Assembly (NCBI GenBank): GCA_031263585.1 | Contig: JAISFN010000051.1 | Span: 1 to 32,811 of the forward strand | Direction: 5' to 3' | Length of the DNA: 32,811 nucleotides | From: Prevotellaceae bacterium | GTDB taxonomy: Bacteria > Bacteroidota > Bacteroidia > Bacteroidales > UBA932 | Shown here: positions 5,930 through 15,261 of the stretch, one piece after another | Layout: each line of letters opens with the position of its first letter | Position numbering within the stretch: position 1 is the first letter of the stretch | Made by a program: the position numbers and the translations under genes | Notes under the pieces: model-generated | Seen by the model: the letters and a program-made list of their open reading frames with translations, nothing else | Told to the model about the DNA's origin: nothing | Databases searched by the model: none

Positions 5930-8098
5930 ATGAAAGACCCCAGAATATTATCGCGGATTAGTTTGTTTTACGTAGTGATGCTCATTATCGGAGGGCTGAT
6001 CATCGTACAGGTGGCTTATTTGCAATTTTTTGCCGAGGATGAAAACGGTATGCCTTACAGCAAAAAAGCAAAGCAGGTAAGCATCAGTAAAGACGAAACC
6101 ATGCCCAACCGGGGATCAATACTTGCACACGACGGGCAATTGCTGGCAACATCGGTTCCCTCGTACGTACTACGCATGGATTTCAAAGCAAAAGGGATGA
6201 CCGACTCTATCTTCAAGAGTGATGTAGACGCTTTGGCCAAAGCAATGGCTACCTATTTTAAAGACAAACCGGCTGCCGCTTATAAAAAGGAAATGGAAAA
6301 AGCCCGGCGCGAAGCCTTATCCGGTAATGGGCGGCGGGTAAAACGCATCATAAGTCAAAAGGTCGATTATTTACAATTACAGGAGATCAAGCAATTCCCG
6401 ATGTACAGAAACGGACGTAATGTCGGCGGTTTAATTGCCGAGCAAGAAAGCCGCCGGATTTATCCCTACCAGGGAATGGCTTACCGCACCATCGGCTACC
6501 TGAGTGCAGGGAACAGCGGAGCGGGTATCGAAAAATCATATGACAAATATTTGGCGGGCATAAAAGGTATGCACGTTGTACAACGTACCGCCGGCGGTGA
6601 ATTTATCCCTATTGACAGTGAAGAAAATATCGAACCGAAAGACGGCTGCGATGTAGTATCGACCATTGACGTTGATATACAGGATACCGCCGAAACAGCT
6701 TTACGCAAGCAATTAATGAAAGGCGGAGGGTATTTCGAGGCGGGTACTATTGTTGTTATGCAGGTAAACACCGGCGAAATACGGGCAATGGCCAATATGA
6801 AACGCAATAAGGACGGTAGTTTCGGCGAAGTATACAATTATGCTATCGGCGCTGCTACCGAGCCAGGATCAACATTCAAGCTGGCCTCGCTGATTGCCGT
6901 ACTTGAGTCGGGCAATCTTGATATCAACGATGTTATCGACTGCGGCGCATCGCCGGAATGGATATACAAAAATCATACGTTCCGCGAGTCGGGTTCCACC
7001 GGTCTGGGCAAAGCCAGCGTGCAAAAAATCATCGAAAAATCATCCAATATTGGTGTAGCCAAAATGGTTATCCATGCTTTCGAAAAAAAGGAAAACAAAT
7101 TCACCGATTTGTTGTATAAGATGAACCTGAACGAAAAATTAGATATTGACATTGACGGTGAAGCTGTTCCCTATATCAAAAACCCGAAAAAAGACTCGAA
7201 AATATGGAGCGTATCATCAATGCCGCAAATAGCAACGGGCTATGAGCTTAAGTTAGCGCCCATACACACATTAGCGTTGTACAATGCCATTGCCAACAAC
7301 GGCAAAATGGTAAGACCTAAACTGGTAAACGAAGTACGCCGTTACGGGAAAGCCGAACAAACCTTCCCAACACAGGTTTTGAAGGAGTCGGTTTGTTCTC
7401 GCAAAACATTGACTAAAGTACGTACGGTGCTTGAGGGCGTAGTAACAAACGGTACAGCATATAATGCATTTAAGGGTTGCAACTATACTGTAGCGGGCAA
7501 AACGGGTACGGCGCAAATAGCTTTCGGCAATAAAGGCTATGTACAAAACGAAATGAAACGTCACCAGGCGAGCTTTTGCGGGTATTTCCCGGCTGAAGAT
7601 CCGCAATTCTCGTGCATTGTAGTTTTGTACACGAGCGATATCCCCAAAAACTCCAACTTTTACGGGGGAACCTGGGCAGCTCCTGTTTTCAGGGAAATTG
7701 CCGACAGGATATATACAACGCATCCTACATGGTATATACCGGTAATAGCCTCCGAGGGACAGTATGCCGATATACCTGAATTGAAAAAAGGCAAAAGCGA
7801 TGAACTGATTGAAGTTGCCCGGAAACTCAATATGCCCTATATGGCCGATAACATTAAATCGGACTGGGCCTTAGCCAGTGTAAACGGGAACAGAAAAATC
7901 GAAATAAAAGAACAGCCCACAATTACGAACATTATTCCGTCGGTTGTAGGGATGGGACTGAAAGATGCCTTGTTCTTGCTCGAAGATATCGGGTTGCAGG
8001 TAACGTTCAGCGGAAAGGGAACGGTGCGCAGCCAATCTGTTGAAGCCGGACAAAAATTCCGGAAAGGGCAAAACATTATATTAACACTCGGCAATTAA
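5930..8098 (+). CDS. ftsI: Septal penicillin-binding protein FtsI/PBP3 with C-terminal PASTA domain
   Basis: This is a class B transpeptidase of 722 residues that cross-links septal peptidoglycan, with FtsW as its glycosyltransferase partner. A membrane anchor lies at about residues 10-30. The PBP dimerisation/pedestal domain follows (from MPNRGSILAHDG to about residue 250). The catalytic domain has S314-T-F-K317 (the acylated serine is S314), S371-S-N373 and K524-T-G526, all intact. A single PASTA domain lies at about 658-722 (PSVVGMGLKDALFLLEDIG). PASTA on FtsI is common in Bacteroidota but absent from the Escherichia coli protein. The ATG at 5930 gives the usual short cytoplasmic tail. It lies seven bases ahead of murE. 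Confidence 0.96.
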   Translation: MKDPRILSRISLFYVVMLIIGGLIIVQVAYLQFFAEDENGMPYSKKAKQVSISKDETMPNRGSILAHDGQLLATSVPSYVLRMDFKAKGMTDSIFKSDVDALAKAMATYFKDKPAAAYKKEMEKARREALSGNGRRVKRIISQKVDYLQLQEIKQFPMYRNGRNVGGLIAEQESRRIYPYQGMAYRTIGYLSAGNSGAGIEKSYDKYLAGIKGMHVVQRTAGGEFIPIDSEENIEPKDGCDVVSTIDVDIQDTAETALRKQLMKGGGYFEAGTIVVMQVNTGEIRAMANMKRNKDGSFGEVYNYAIGAATEPGSTFKLASLIAVLESGNLDINDVIDCGASPEWIYKNHTFRESGSTGLGKASVQKIIEKSSNIGVAKMVIHAFEKKENKFTDLLYKMNLNEKLDIDIDGEAVPYIKNPKKDSKIWSVSSMPQIATGYELKLAPIHTLALYNAIANNGKMVRPKLVNEVRRYGKAEQTFPTQVLKESVCSRKTLTKVRTVLEGVVTNGTAYNAFKGCNYTVAGKTGTAQIAFGNKGYVQNEMKRHQASFCGYFPAEDPQFSCIVVLYTSDIPKNSNFYGGTWAAPVFREIADRIYTTHPTWYIPVIASEGQYADIPELKKGKSDELIEVARKLNMPYMADNIKSDWALASVNGNRKIEIKEQPTITNIIPSVVGMGLKDALFLLEDIGLQVTFSGKGTVRSQSVEAGQKFRKGQNIILTLGN

Positions 8099-8105
8099 GT
8101 GATAT

Positions 8106-9572
8106 ATGAAACTAAGTATACTCATACAAACAATTAAAACACATCATATAATCGGTAACAGTGATACTGATGTGTTGGCAATTACTTTCGACTCGCGTAA
8201 AGTACAGCCGGGCAGCCTATTTTTTGCCCTGAAAGGAGAAGTGTACGATGGGCATGACTACATTGTCGACGTTGTTAAAAATGGTGCGGCGGCCGTTGTT
8301 TGCGAACTATTACCCGAAAAGTTGGCTGCGAACATATGCTATGTACAGGTTCCCGATTCGCACGAAGTCATGGGAATTATGGCATCCGAATTTTACGGCA
8401 ATCCTTCATCGAAACTGAAATTAGTGGGCGTTACCGGCACTAACGGTAAAACTACAACGGTTACTCTTTTGTACAATATGTTCCGCAAACTGGGGTACAA
8501 AGCCGGACTACTTTCGACCGTGGTAAATTACGTTGATATGCGCACGGTTGAAGCCACTCATACAACTCCCGATGCCATTATACTGAACAAACTGTTGGCA
8601 GAAATGCTTGATGCCGGCTGCGATTACTGTTTTATGGAGATAAGTTCGCATGCAGTTGTGCAAAAACGCATCAGCGGGTTGAAATTCGCAGGGGCCGTAT
8701 TCAGCAATATTACACACGATCACCTTGATTATCACAAAACATTTATCGAATACATCAGAGCTAAAAAAGCCTTTTTCGATAATTTACCGGCCGGTGCATT
8801 TGCTTTAATCAATACCGACGATAAAAACGGCCGGATAATGGTGCAAAATACCAAGGCAACGATTAAAACCTACGGTCTGAGAAGTATGGCCGATTTTAAA
8901 TGCCGCATCCTCGAACATTCATTTGAAGCTATGTTGCTGAGTATAGACGGCATTGAAGTTTGGGTACGCTTTATCGGCGAATTTAATGCCTATAATTTAC
9001 TGGCGGTATACGCAACTGTAATACAATTACTACCAGATAGCAATGCGCTAGAAATGTTGCAGATACTAAGCACGCTTACACCGGTATCAGGCCGTTTCGA
9101 ACTGATTGCCGTACCATTGCGCCCCAAAGCAATTGTGGATTATGCCCATACCCCCGATGCCCTGCAAAATGTATTAGATACGATTAATAACGTGCGCAAA
9201 CATCAAACGGTTAAGGGTAAATTAATAACGGTTGTAGGCTGCGGGGGCAACCGCGACAAGGCAAAACGCCCTGTTATGGCACGCATTGCCGCCGAAAACA
9301 GCGACAGGGTAATTCTGACGTCGGATAATCCCCGCTTTGAAGATCCCCATGCCATTCTGGAGGATATGAAAGCAGGGCTTGATAACGGGCAAATAGCTAA
9401 AACGCTAATAATAAGCGACCGGGTAGAAGCCATTAAAACAGCTGTTTTTCTGTCGTCGCCCGATGATATTATCCTGATTGCCGGCAAAGGACATGAGGAT
9501 TACCAGGAAATACAAGGCGTAAAATATCATTTTGACGATGAGGAAGTTATATCGGCTGTAATAAATTCATAA
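8106..9572 (+). CDS. murE: UDP-N-acetylmuramoyl-L-alanyl-D-glutamate--2,6-diaminopimelate ligase
   Basis: MurE adds the third stem residue to UDP-MurNAc-dipeptide in the cytoplasm, using ATP. The 488-residue protein has the three Mur-ligase domains: an N-terminal uridine-binding domain (about 1-100), a central ATPase domain with the P-loop G108-VTGTNGKTTT, and a C-terminal domain with D407-N-P-R410. The DNPR motif is the signature of enzymes that select meso-diaminopimelate rather than lysine, so the wall is predicted to be mDAP type. YAHTPDAL is the conserved C-domain entry. It follows ftsI by seven bases, and 16 bases separate it from an unrelated acidic protein, the first of three unexpected genes before mraY. 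Confidence 0.96.
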   Translation: MKLSILIQTIKTHHIIGNSDTDVLAITFDSRKVQPGSLFFALKGEVYDGHDYIVDVVKNGAAAVVCELLPEKLAANICYVQVPDSHEVMGIMASEFYGNPSSKLKLVGVTGTNGKTTTVTLLYNMFRKLGYKAGLLSTVVNYVDMRTVEATHTTPDAIILNKLLAEMLDAGCDYCFMEISSHAVVQKRISGLKFAGAVFSNITHDHLDYHKTFIEYIRAKKAFFDNLPAGAFALINTDDKNGRIMVQNTKATIKTYGLRSMADFKCRILEHSFEAMLLSIDGIEVWVRFIGEFNAYNLLAVYATVIQLLPDSNALEMLQILSTLTPVSGRFELIAVPLRPKAIVDYAHTPDALQNVLDTINNVRKHQTVKGKLITVVGCGGNRDKAKRPVMARIAAENSDRVILTSDNPRFEDPHAILEDMKAGLDNGQIAKTLIISDRVEAIKTAVFLSSPDDIILIAGKGHEDYQEIQGVKYHFDDEEVISAVINS

Positions 9573-9588
9573 ATAAAAACTAAGCGTT

Positions 9589-10089
9589 ATGGCAAAAATC
9601 GAAGATAAAATAGTTTTTGACGACAGCCTGCTCGGGCAGATTAAAGTAGGTTCGGCTTATGAAAAGGTTGAAGTAGCCATCTATTTGAGGGGTATTAACG
9701 AGGGCGATTACGACATTGATACGCTTTTGGATACACTTGTCGATGATAATTTGCAAGAAGGCATAGAAGATTATGCCGGACAAGTCAGGCGGGTTGAAGA
9801 GTTTGTCGATTCATTTGAAGACCAAACGGCGGAAGATATCAAAACCCGCATAGTAACGGAAACCATTGCCCACTACGAACGGGATAACGGTCGCAAACCG
9901 TTCGATGTCAATATCAACTCGTTAAAGTTGGATTTGGAGCTTAAGCAAATAACCATGTACAAAGACACGCTATTCCTGGATTATGTGTCGCCCGAAAATT
10001 TCCCAGACTATGGAATGACAGTGGAATTTGACAAAGATTTATCGGCTGCAAAAATACATATTGATGAAAAATTCGCAGATGATTTTTAA
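9589..10089 (+). CDS. Acidic protein of unknown function (paralogue of the protein at 10696-11154)
   Basis: I do not recognise a named family with confidence. The 166-residue protein has no signal peptide or membrane segment, so it is probably cytoplasmic, and it is rich in Asp and Glu. It aligns along its length with the product at 10696-11154: MAKI start, a GxIxVG beta segment, LDTLVDDNLQEGIEDYAGQV against VDDFKDLILQTERFADYF, LKLDLELKQITMY against LQNDLELFDLYTF, and FPDYGMTVEFDKD against FPCCDVVVQIDED. The layout loosely recalls DUF2262-like domains; that is a guess. It follows murE by 16 bases, and its TAA overlaps the ATG of the pentapeptide gene by one base, so the two are translationally coupled. 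Confidence 0.75.
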   Translation: MAKIEDKIVFDDSLLGQIKVGSAYEKVEVAIYLRGINEGDYDIDTLLDTLVDDNLQEGIEDYAGQVRRVEEFVDSFEDQTAEDIKTRIVTETIAHYERDNGRKPFDVNINSLKLDLELKQITMYKDTLFLDYVSPENFPDYGMTVEFDKDLSAAKIHIDEKFADDF

Positions 10090-10661
10090 TGAAAAAAGCT
10101 ATTGAATATAAAACATTTAAAAATGTCGATTACACATCAGAACCGTTAATCGACAGTGACTACGAAGCATGCCGTTTTGACAACTGCAATTTTTCGGAAA
10201 TAACAATAGGTGATATCAATTTTATCGAATGTGTGTTCAATAATTGCAATCTCAGCATGCTTATGCCGAATAACACATCGTTCCGCGATGTTGTATTTAA
10301 AAGTTGTAAAATGCTGGGCATACGTTTCGATAATTGTAATCCGTTTTTATTATCGTTTAGTTTTGATAGCTGTACACTGAATTTTTCATCGTTTTACAAT
10401 CTTAAAATACTGCAGACCCGGTTTATAAACTGCAAACTGAATGAGGTTGATTTTGCAAGCGCTAATTTAACAAAGGCAACATTTCGGCAATGCGATTTAA
10501 GTGGAACTATATTCGACTATACCATACTGGAAGGCGCCGATTTGACAACAGCTTATAATTTCACTATAAATCCGGAGGAAAATATGCTGCATAAAGCTCG
10601 GTTTTCGATCTCAGGACTGGAGGGCTTATTGCGGAAATACGAATTAATTATTGAAGATTAA
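10089..10661 (+). CDS. Pentapeptide repeat protein (Qnr/MfpA-like fold)
   Basis: The 190-residue protein consists almost wholly of pentapeptide repeats with the A(D/N)LxF-type pattern. Examples are CRFDNCNFSE, CVFNNCNL, VFKSCKML, RFINCKL, ASANLTKATF, RQCDLSGTIF and LEGADLT. This predicts a right-handed quadrilateral beta-helix of about seven turns. Central Phe/Leu positions are regular and nine cysteines sit at x positions. The C-terminus (NPEENMLHKARFSISGLEGLL) is a helix-like cap of the kind that ends Qnr-like proteins. Qnr and MfpA of the same size mimic DNA and bind gyrase; I cannot tell whether this one does. Its start overlaps the preceding stop by one base. Its place inside the dcw cluster, between two acidic paralogues, is unusual. 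Confidence 0.9.
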   Translation: MKKAIEYKTFKNVDYTSEPLIDSDYEACRFDNCNFSEITIGDINFIECVFNNCNLSMLMPNNTSFRDVVFKSCKMLGIRFDNCNPFLLSFSFDSCTLNFSSFYNLKILQTRFINCKLNEVDFASANLTKATFRQCDLSGTIFDYTILEGADLTTAYNFTINPEENMLHKARFSISGLEGLLRKYELIIED

Positions 10662-10695
10662 AATACAAATAATATACAAACTAAAAACCATGATT

Positions 10696-11154
10696 ATGGC
10701 AAAGTTTAAAACAGATGAAATAGACGAGGGAACACTCGAAGGTTACATTACTATCGGCGGTATTGAAATTGAGGCAAACCTCGATTTGGAAAACGACGAA
10801 GCCAAAACCGTAGATGATTTCAAAGACCTGATTCTACAGACCGAGCGTTTTGCCGACTATTTTACGGATGAAAAACAACTCGACCTGAAACAGGCAATAT
10901 CGAAGGAAATTGTTGGTTTGGCTTTTGAACAAGATGAGTACAAACCTACCGATGAAGATTACCTGAATCTTCAAAACGACTTGGAACTATTCGACCTGTA
11001 TACTTTTTACGGTGGCTTTGTATTGACATTCAGCGCCAAAAATAATTTCCCATGTTGCGATGTGGTTGTCCAGATAGACGAAGACGGTACAATTGACGAT
11101 ATAGCCGTATACGATTCGGATGAATTTGATGACGACGAATTTGACGAGGAATAA
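10696..11154 (+). CDS. Acidic protein of unknown function with poly-acidic tail (paralogue of 9589-10089)
   Basis: This 152-residue protein shares the same architecture as the product of 9589-10089, with an MAKF start, a GYITIGG segment, a helical middle ending TERFADYF, and the NDLELFDLYTFYGGF and VVVQIDEDGTIDDI strands. It ends in an almost wholly acidic tail (DSDEFDDDEFDEE). No signal or membrane segment is present. The ATG at 10696 was preferred over upstream in-frame starts (10651, 10690) because it matches the start of the paralogue. The gap to the pentapeptide gene is 34 bases and to mraY 61 bases, so it is probably in the same transcript. Function is unknown. The duplication around the pentapeptide gene suggests the three act together. 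Confidence 0.75.
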   Translation: MAKFKTDEIDEGTLEGYITIGGIEIEANLDLENDEAKTVDDFKDLILQTERFADYFTDEKQLDLKQAISKEIVGLAFEQDEYKPTDEDYLNLQNDLELFDLYTFYGGFVLTFSAKNNFPCCDVVVQIDEDGTIDDIAVYDSDEFDDDEFDEE

Positions 11155-11215
11155 TCCGCTGGTAAACGCTGCTTTTTCGTAATAAAGATATAATTGAACT
11201 AACAAACCAGAACAG

Positions 11216-12499
11216 ATGCTATACCACTTATTCAAATATTTGCGCGAAGCTTTCGAGACCCCAGGGGCAGGTTTATTTACGTATATTTCGTTCCGCGCAT
11301 CCATGGCAATGATTTTTGCACTTATCATCGGCCTGATTATCGGCAAACGTATAATCCGCATGTTGCAACGCAAACAAATCGGTGAAGAAATTCGCGACCT
11401 TGGACTCGAAGGACAAATGCAAAAAAAAGGCACGCCCACTATGGGTGGTATAATTATACTGCTGGCCATACTCGTACCCATACTTTTGTTCGGTAACCTG
11501 AAAAACGTATATGTAATTTTAATGATTGTTTCAACCATTTGGTTGGGCTTAATCGGTTTTCTGGACGATTATATCAAGGTATTCAAAAAAAATAAAGACG
11601 GGCTTAAAGGTAAATTCAAAATAATAGGCCAGGTTGGGCTAGGACTTATTGTCGGGCTAACCTTATATTTCAGCGATAGCGTTGTTGTTCGCGAAAGAGT
11701 GTCAAAACCCACACCTACCTCGAAACTGATGATAGTAGGCGGCGAACACGCTCAACGTATCTGGCTCGAGGAGGGAAAAAGTACCAAAACAACTATTCCG
11801 TTTTTTAAAAACAATGAGTTCGATTATGCCATGCTGTCACCTGTACAAGGCGAGCATAAACAAGACTGGGGCTGGCTGATATTTATTATAGCAACTATAT
11901 TTATTATAGTAGCCGTATCGAACGGGGCAAACCTTACCGACGGGATGGATGGGCTGGCGACAGGGATATCCGCCATAATCGGTACAACGCTGGGGATATT
12001 TGCCTACCTGTCGGGTAACGTAATCTATGCTGATTACCTGAATATCATGTACATTCCCAATTCGGGGGAGCTGGTGGTATATATAGCGGCATTTATAGGG
12101 GCGCTCATCGGCTTTTTGTGGTACAATTCGTATCCGGCGCAGGTATTTATGGGCGATACCGGCAGCCTAGCATTGGGAGGCATTATTGCCGTATTTGCCA
12201 TTATAATACGTAAAGAGCTGTTAATACCAATTTTATGCGGGATATTCTTTGTCGAAAGTATATCGGTAGTGCTACAGGTTGGCTATTTTAAATACACCAA
12301 AAAACGTTACGGCACGGGGCGGCGTATATTTAAAATGACACCTTTGCACCACCATTACCAAAAGCAAGGCAACGCAGGCATCGACGCTATTATACAACGC
12401 CCGTTGCAGGCATTGCCCGAGTCGAAAATAGTAATATGTTTTTGGATTATAGCTTTTTTGCTGGCTGTAATCAGCATAGTAACCTTAAAAATACGATAA
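11216..12499 (+). CDS. mraY: Phospho-N-acetylmuramoyl-pentapeptide-transferase
   Basis: MraY transfers phospho-MurNAc-pentapeptide to undecaprenyl phosphate, making lipid I on the inner face of the membrane. The 427-residue polytopic protein has the family motifs in order: [29 protein letters not shown] (catalytic Asp pair), [23 protein letters not shown] and MTPLHHHY (the HHH loop). It is about 65 residues longer than the E. coli enzyme. The extra segment lies at about residues 155-222 (between [11 protein letters not shown] and QDWGWLIF), a soluble insert typical of Bacteroidota MraY. It is followed by murD after 45 bases. Confidence 0.96.
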   Translation: MLYHLFKYLREAFETPGAGLFTYISFRASMAMIFALIIGLIIGKRIIRMLQRKQIGEEIRDLGLEGQMQKKGTPTMGGIIILLAILVPILLFGNLKNVYVILMIVSTIWLGLIGFLDDYIKVFKKNKDGLKGKFKIIGQVGLGLIVGLTLYFSDSVVVRERVSKPTPTSKLMIVGGEHAQRIWLEEGKSTKTTIPFFKNNEFDYAMLSPVQGEHKQDWGWLIFIIATIFIIVAVSNGANLTDGMDGLATGISAIIGTTLGIFAYLSGNVIYADYLNIMYIPNSGELVVYIAAFIGALIGFLWYNSYPAQVFMGDTGSLALGGIIAVFAIIIRKELLIPILCGIFFVESISVVLQVGYFKYTKKRYGTGRRIFKMTPLHHHYQKQGNAGIDAIIQRPLQALPESKIVICFWIIAFLLAVISIVTLKIR

Positions 12500-12544
12500 C
12501 CTGAATCTGACAAATTTATAAAGAAAAGTAAAAAATTGCTTGTA

Positions 12545-13882
12545 ATGGAGAAACGAATTGTAGTACTGGGAGGAGGCGAAAGTGGCGTGGGAGCTGCTGT
12601 ACTGGCAAAAACAAACGGTTTTGATGTTTTCCTTTCCGATAAAGGCTTAATTAAGGACGAACATAAAAAAGTTCTGTCTCAATACAATATTGAATTTGAA
12701 GAAGGAAAGCACAGCGAAAACCTGATATTGAATGCCAACGAAGTAATTAAAAGCCCCGGCATACCCGATCATGCATCCATTGTTATAGAACTGAAAAACA
12801 GGGAAATCCGTATTATTTCCGAAATAGAATTTGCTGGACGTTACTGCCCGGCGTGTAAAATTTGTATCACCGGGAGTAACGGTAAAACTACAACGACTTC
12901 GCTCATTTATTTTTTACTTAAAAATGCTGGATTAAATGTAGGCTTGGCTGGCAATATCGGTAAAAGTTATGCTTTACAGGTAGCTACCGAAAAGTTTGAT
13001 TATTATGTAATCGAGTTAAGCAGCTTTCAACTTGACGATATGTATGAGTTTAAAGCGGATATTGCCATATTGCTCAACATAACGCCCGACCATTTGGACA
13101 GGTACGATTACAAGTTGCAAAATTACGTGAACTCGAAATTTCGTATAACGCAAAATATGCGTAAGGAGGATTGTTTTATCTTTTGTTCGGATGACGAGAT
13201 TACCATGGGGCATCTTCAAAAAATTATATTAAAGGCTCAAAAGTTGCCATTCTCTCAAGCCGAAAAATTCGACCAGGGAGCTTTTGTCGACGGAGACAAT
13301 ATGATTACCCGTTACCAAGATTCCGAATTTGCCATGCTACTTGATGAATTATCACTTAGCGGACGGCACAATGTATATAATTCGATGGCGGCCGCTATTA
13401 CAGGGAAGGTGCTGGATGTCAGTAATAATGTAATTCGCCAAAGCCTAATGGGTTTTGTAGGTGTCGAACACCGGCTGGAAACCGTTTTGAAAGTACGTGG
13501 CATCACTTTTATTAATGACTCGAAAGCAACCAATGTAAATTCGGCCTGGTATGCTTTGGAAAGTGTGAAAAGCAGTGTAATATGGATAGCCGGCGGAACC
13601 GATAAGGGCAACGACTATTCGCCGTTGTATAATTTGGTAAAAGAGAAGGTAATTATAATTATTTGCATGGGTGTGGATAATAAAAAAATAATTGAAAGCT
13701 TTACGGGTAAAGTATCCGTTATTATCGAAACGCATTCGGCAAAGGAAGCTGTTGAAAAAGCTTACGAACTTGGCGAACCCGGCGATACGGTATTGCTGTC
13801 ACCCGCATGCGCAAGCTTCGATTTATTTGAAAATTACGAAGACCGTGGCCGTCAGTTTAAAGAGGCTGTAAGGAATTTGTGA
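12545..13882 (+). CDS. murD: UDP-N-acetylmuramoylalanine--D-glutamate ligase
   Basis: MurD adds D-glutamate to UDP-MurNAc-L-alanine. The protein starts with a Rossmann-like domain (RIVVLGGGESGVGAA), has the ATP P-loop ITGSNGKTTTT at about residues 108-118, the central-domain ELSSFQLDDM and NITPDHLDRY motifs, and the C-terminal domain with VEHRLE, NDSKATNVNSAWYAL and LLSPACASFDLFENYEDRG. All catalytic motifs are intact. I took the ATG at 12545 because an earlier TTG at 12536 would add only three residues and the family starts directly before the Rossmann strand; this gives 445 residues. A 115-base gap carrying a family C repeat separates it from ftsW. Confidence 0.96.
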   Translation: MEKRIVVLGGGESGVGAAVLAKTNGFDVFLSDKGLIKDEHKKVLSQYNIEFEEGKHSENLILNANEVIKSPGIPDHASIVIELKNREIRIISEIEFAGRYCPACKICITGSNGKTTTTSLIYFLLKNAGLNVGLAGNIGKSYALQVATEKFDYYVIELSSFQLDDMYEFKADIAILLNITPDHLDRYDYKLQNYVNSKFRITQNMRKEDCFIFCSDDEITMGHLQKIILKAQKLPFSQAEKFDQGAFVDGDNMITRYQDSEFAMLLDELSLSGRHNVYNSMAAAITGKVLDVSNNVIRQSLMGFVGVEHRLETVLKVRGITFINDSKATNVNSAWYALESVKSSVIWIAGGTDKGNDYSPLYNLVKEKVIIIICMGVDNKKIIESFTGKVSVIIETHSAKEAVEKAYELGEPGDTVLLSPACASFDLFENYEDRGRQFKEAVRNL

Positions 13883-13997
13883 TAAAATGGTATCACGTAA
13901 CATAATTCTTTTAATTAGATATGTGATGTGCGATATGTGAAAAATCGCAATACGTATGTCACATTTAACGATTTACAATTAACAATCAACAATTACA
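13883..13997. repeat. Intergenic repeat, family C, copy 1 (murD-ftsW gap)
   Basis: The core from about 13908 to 13970 reads CTTTTAATTAG, ATATGTGATGTGCGATATGTG, AAAAATCGCAATACGTATG. It closely matches the murG leader at about 15187-15240 and, inverted, 25283-25340. It contains a small GCGAT/ATCGC inverted repeat. ATGGTATCA precedes the core in both dcw copies. Confidence 0.6.
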
Positions 13998-15173
13998 ATG
14001 AAACTGGCATTTTGGAATAGTGTAAAGGGAGATAAGGTAATTTGGCGCATTGTGTTGATATTGTCTTTCATGTCTATATTGCTTGTGTATTCATCCACAC
14101 CAACATTAGTTGTACGGTACAACTACAGCATATTTTATTTTTTGCTTGAGCAATCGGTTTACGTAGGATTAGGTTTGTTTCTGGTATATTTATTCCATAA
14201 TATTCCGGTTGGGCTATACCGTAGGCTGGCAATTGTGGCGTTGGTATTCTGTATCTTGCTTTTACTATTGACGTTAATTTTCCCAGCGCCCATTAGCATC
14301 GAAAAAAATGCCTACCGCTGGTATAAAATTCCTTTAATCGGTATAAGCATACAAACATCGGATGTAGCAAAAATCGGCCTGATTATATACTTAGCAAAAG
14401 TGCTGGAAAACAATAATCTGGACACGTTTATGCAGGTAGCTCTCAAAGCGCTGTTACCCATTGTTATTGTTTGTTCGCTGATAATGTACGGCAATTTTTC
14501 AACCGGATTATTAATCGGTATAACCTCATTGTGTATCATGTTTATAGGTGGTATAAAAAAGCGATTTATTGCCTATATGCTGGGGATACTGGTTGGCCTG
14601 GCAACATTAGTTGTAATAATAGGGCTTGAGTTTCCTAGTGCCATACCGCGTGCAACCACGGCTGTAAATCGTGTTACACGGTTTATAAATGATGACGATG
14701 TAAGCTCGGAAGATAATTTCCAGGCCGAACAGGCAAAAATTGCCGTGGCGTCTGGCGGTATAATCGGCTTAGGGCCGGGTAACAGCACGCAACGCTATAT
14801 ATTGCCCGAAGCACACTCCGATTTTGTATATGCCATTGTTGCCGAAGAATACGGCTTTATTGGGGCGCTTGTATTTTTGCTGTTATATTTATGGCTGCTG
14901 TTCAGGGCTGTACTGATAGCTAAAAAATGTACCCGGATATTCCCCATGATTGTTGTGTTGGGGTTTATGTTAATCATTGTCTTTCAGGCTATGATAAACA
15001 TGGGCGTATCGGTAGGCGTATTCCCGGTAACCGGGCAAACATTACCGCTGGTAAGCAAGGGCGGAACATCAATGGTTTTTATGAGCGTAGCATTCGGCAT
15101 AATATTGGCTATCAGTAGAACAGCCGATGAAAAGATGATAAAAGACAAGGGGCAACCAGCAACAGAGAATTGA
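13998..15173 (+). CDS. ftsW: Septal peptidoglycan glycosyltransferase FtsW (SEDS family)
   Basis: FtsW polymerises lipid II at the septum with FtsI. The 391-residue protein has about ten membrane segments, starting at about residue 20 (IVLILSFMSILLVYSS). SEDS features visible are AYRWYKIP, the large periplasmic loop with RATTAVNRVTRFIND and QAKIAVASGGIIGLGPGNS, and the C-terminal VTGQTLPLVSKGGTSM. The last differs from the common PLxSYGGSS by Lys and Thr, which is normal for this phylum. FtsW rather than RodA is chosen for its place between murD and murG. It begins after a 115-base repeat-bearing gap; 88 bases separate it from murG. Confidence 0.95.
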   Translation: MKLAFWNSVKGDKVIWRIVLILSFMSILLVYSSTPTLVVRYNYSIFYFLLEQSVYVGLGLFLVYLFHNIPVGLYRRLAIVALVFCILLLLLTLIFPAPISIEKNAYRWYKIPLIGISIQTSDVAKIGLIIYLAKVLENNNLDTFMQVALKALLPIVIVCSLIMYGNFSTGLLIGITSLCIMFIGGIKKRFIAYMLGILVGLATLVVIIGLEFPSAIPRATTAVNRVTRFINDDDVSSEDNFQAEQAKIAVASGGIIGLGPGNSTQRYILPEAHSDFVYAIVAEEYGFIGALVFLLLYLWLLFRAVLIAKKCTRIFPMIVVLGFMLIIVFQAMINMGVSVGVFPVTGQTLPLVSKGGTSMVFMSVAFGIILAISRTADEKMIKDKGQPATEN

Positions 15174-15261
15174 AGATGGTATCAAGACTTTTTAATTGGA
15201 TATGCGATATGCGAAAAATCGCAATACGCATATTACGATTAACAAATTAATAATTGATATA
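15174..15261. repeat. Intergenic repeat, family C, copy 2 (ftsW-murG gap)
   Basis: The core at about 15187-15240 reads CTTTTTAATTGGATATGCG, ATATGCGAAAAATCGCAATA, CGCATATTACG. It is preceded by ATGGTATCA, as in the murD-ftsW gap. It is nearly the same as copy 1 and, inverted, similar to 25283-25340. An in-frame extension of murG could run through it but is not expected to be translated. Confidence 0.6.

Noticed and set aside
10651..10695. Upstream start of the second acidic protein (overlapping the pentapeptide gene)
   Set aside because: The extension is Lys/Ile-rich and unlike the paralogue, which begins MAK directly; the start at 10696 fits better.
15196..15261. N-terminal extension of MurG
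   Set aside because: It would translate a repeat element and move the GGGTGGH loop away from its usual position near residue 8.
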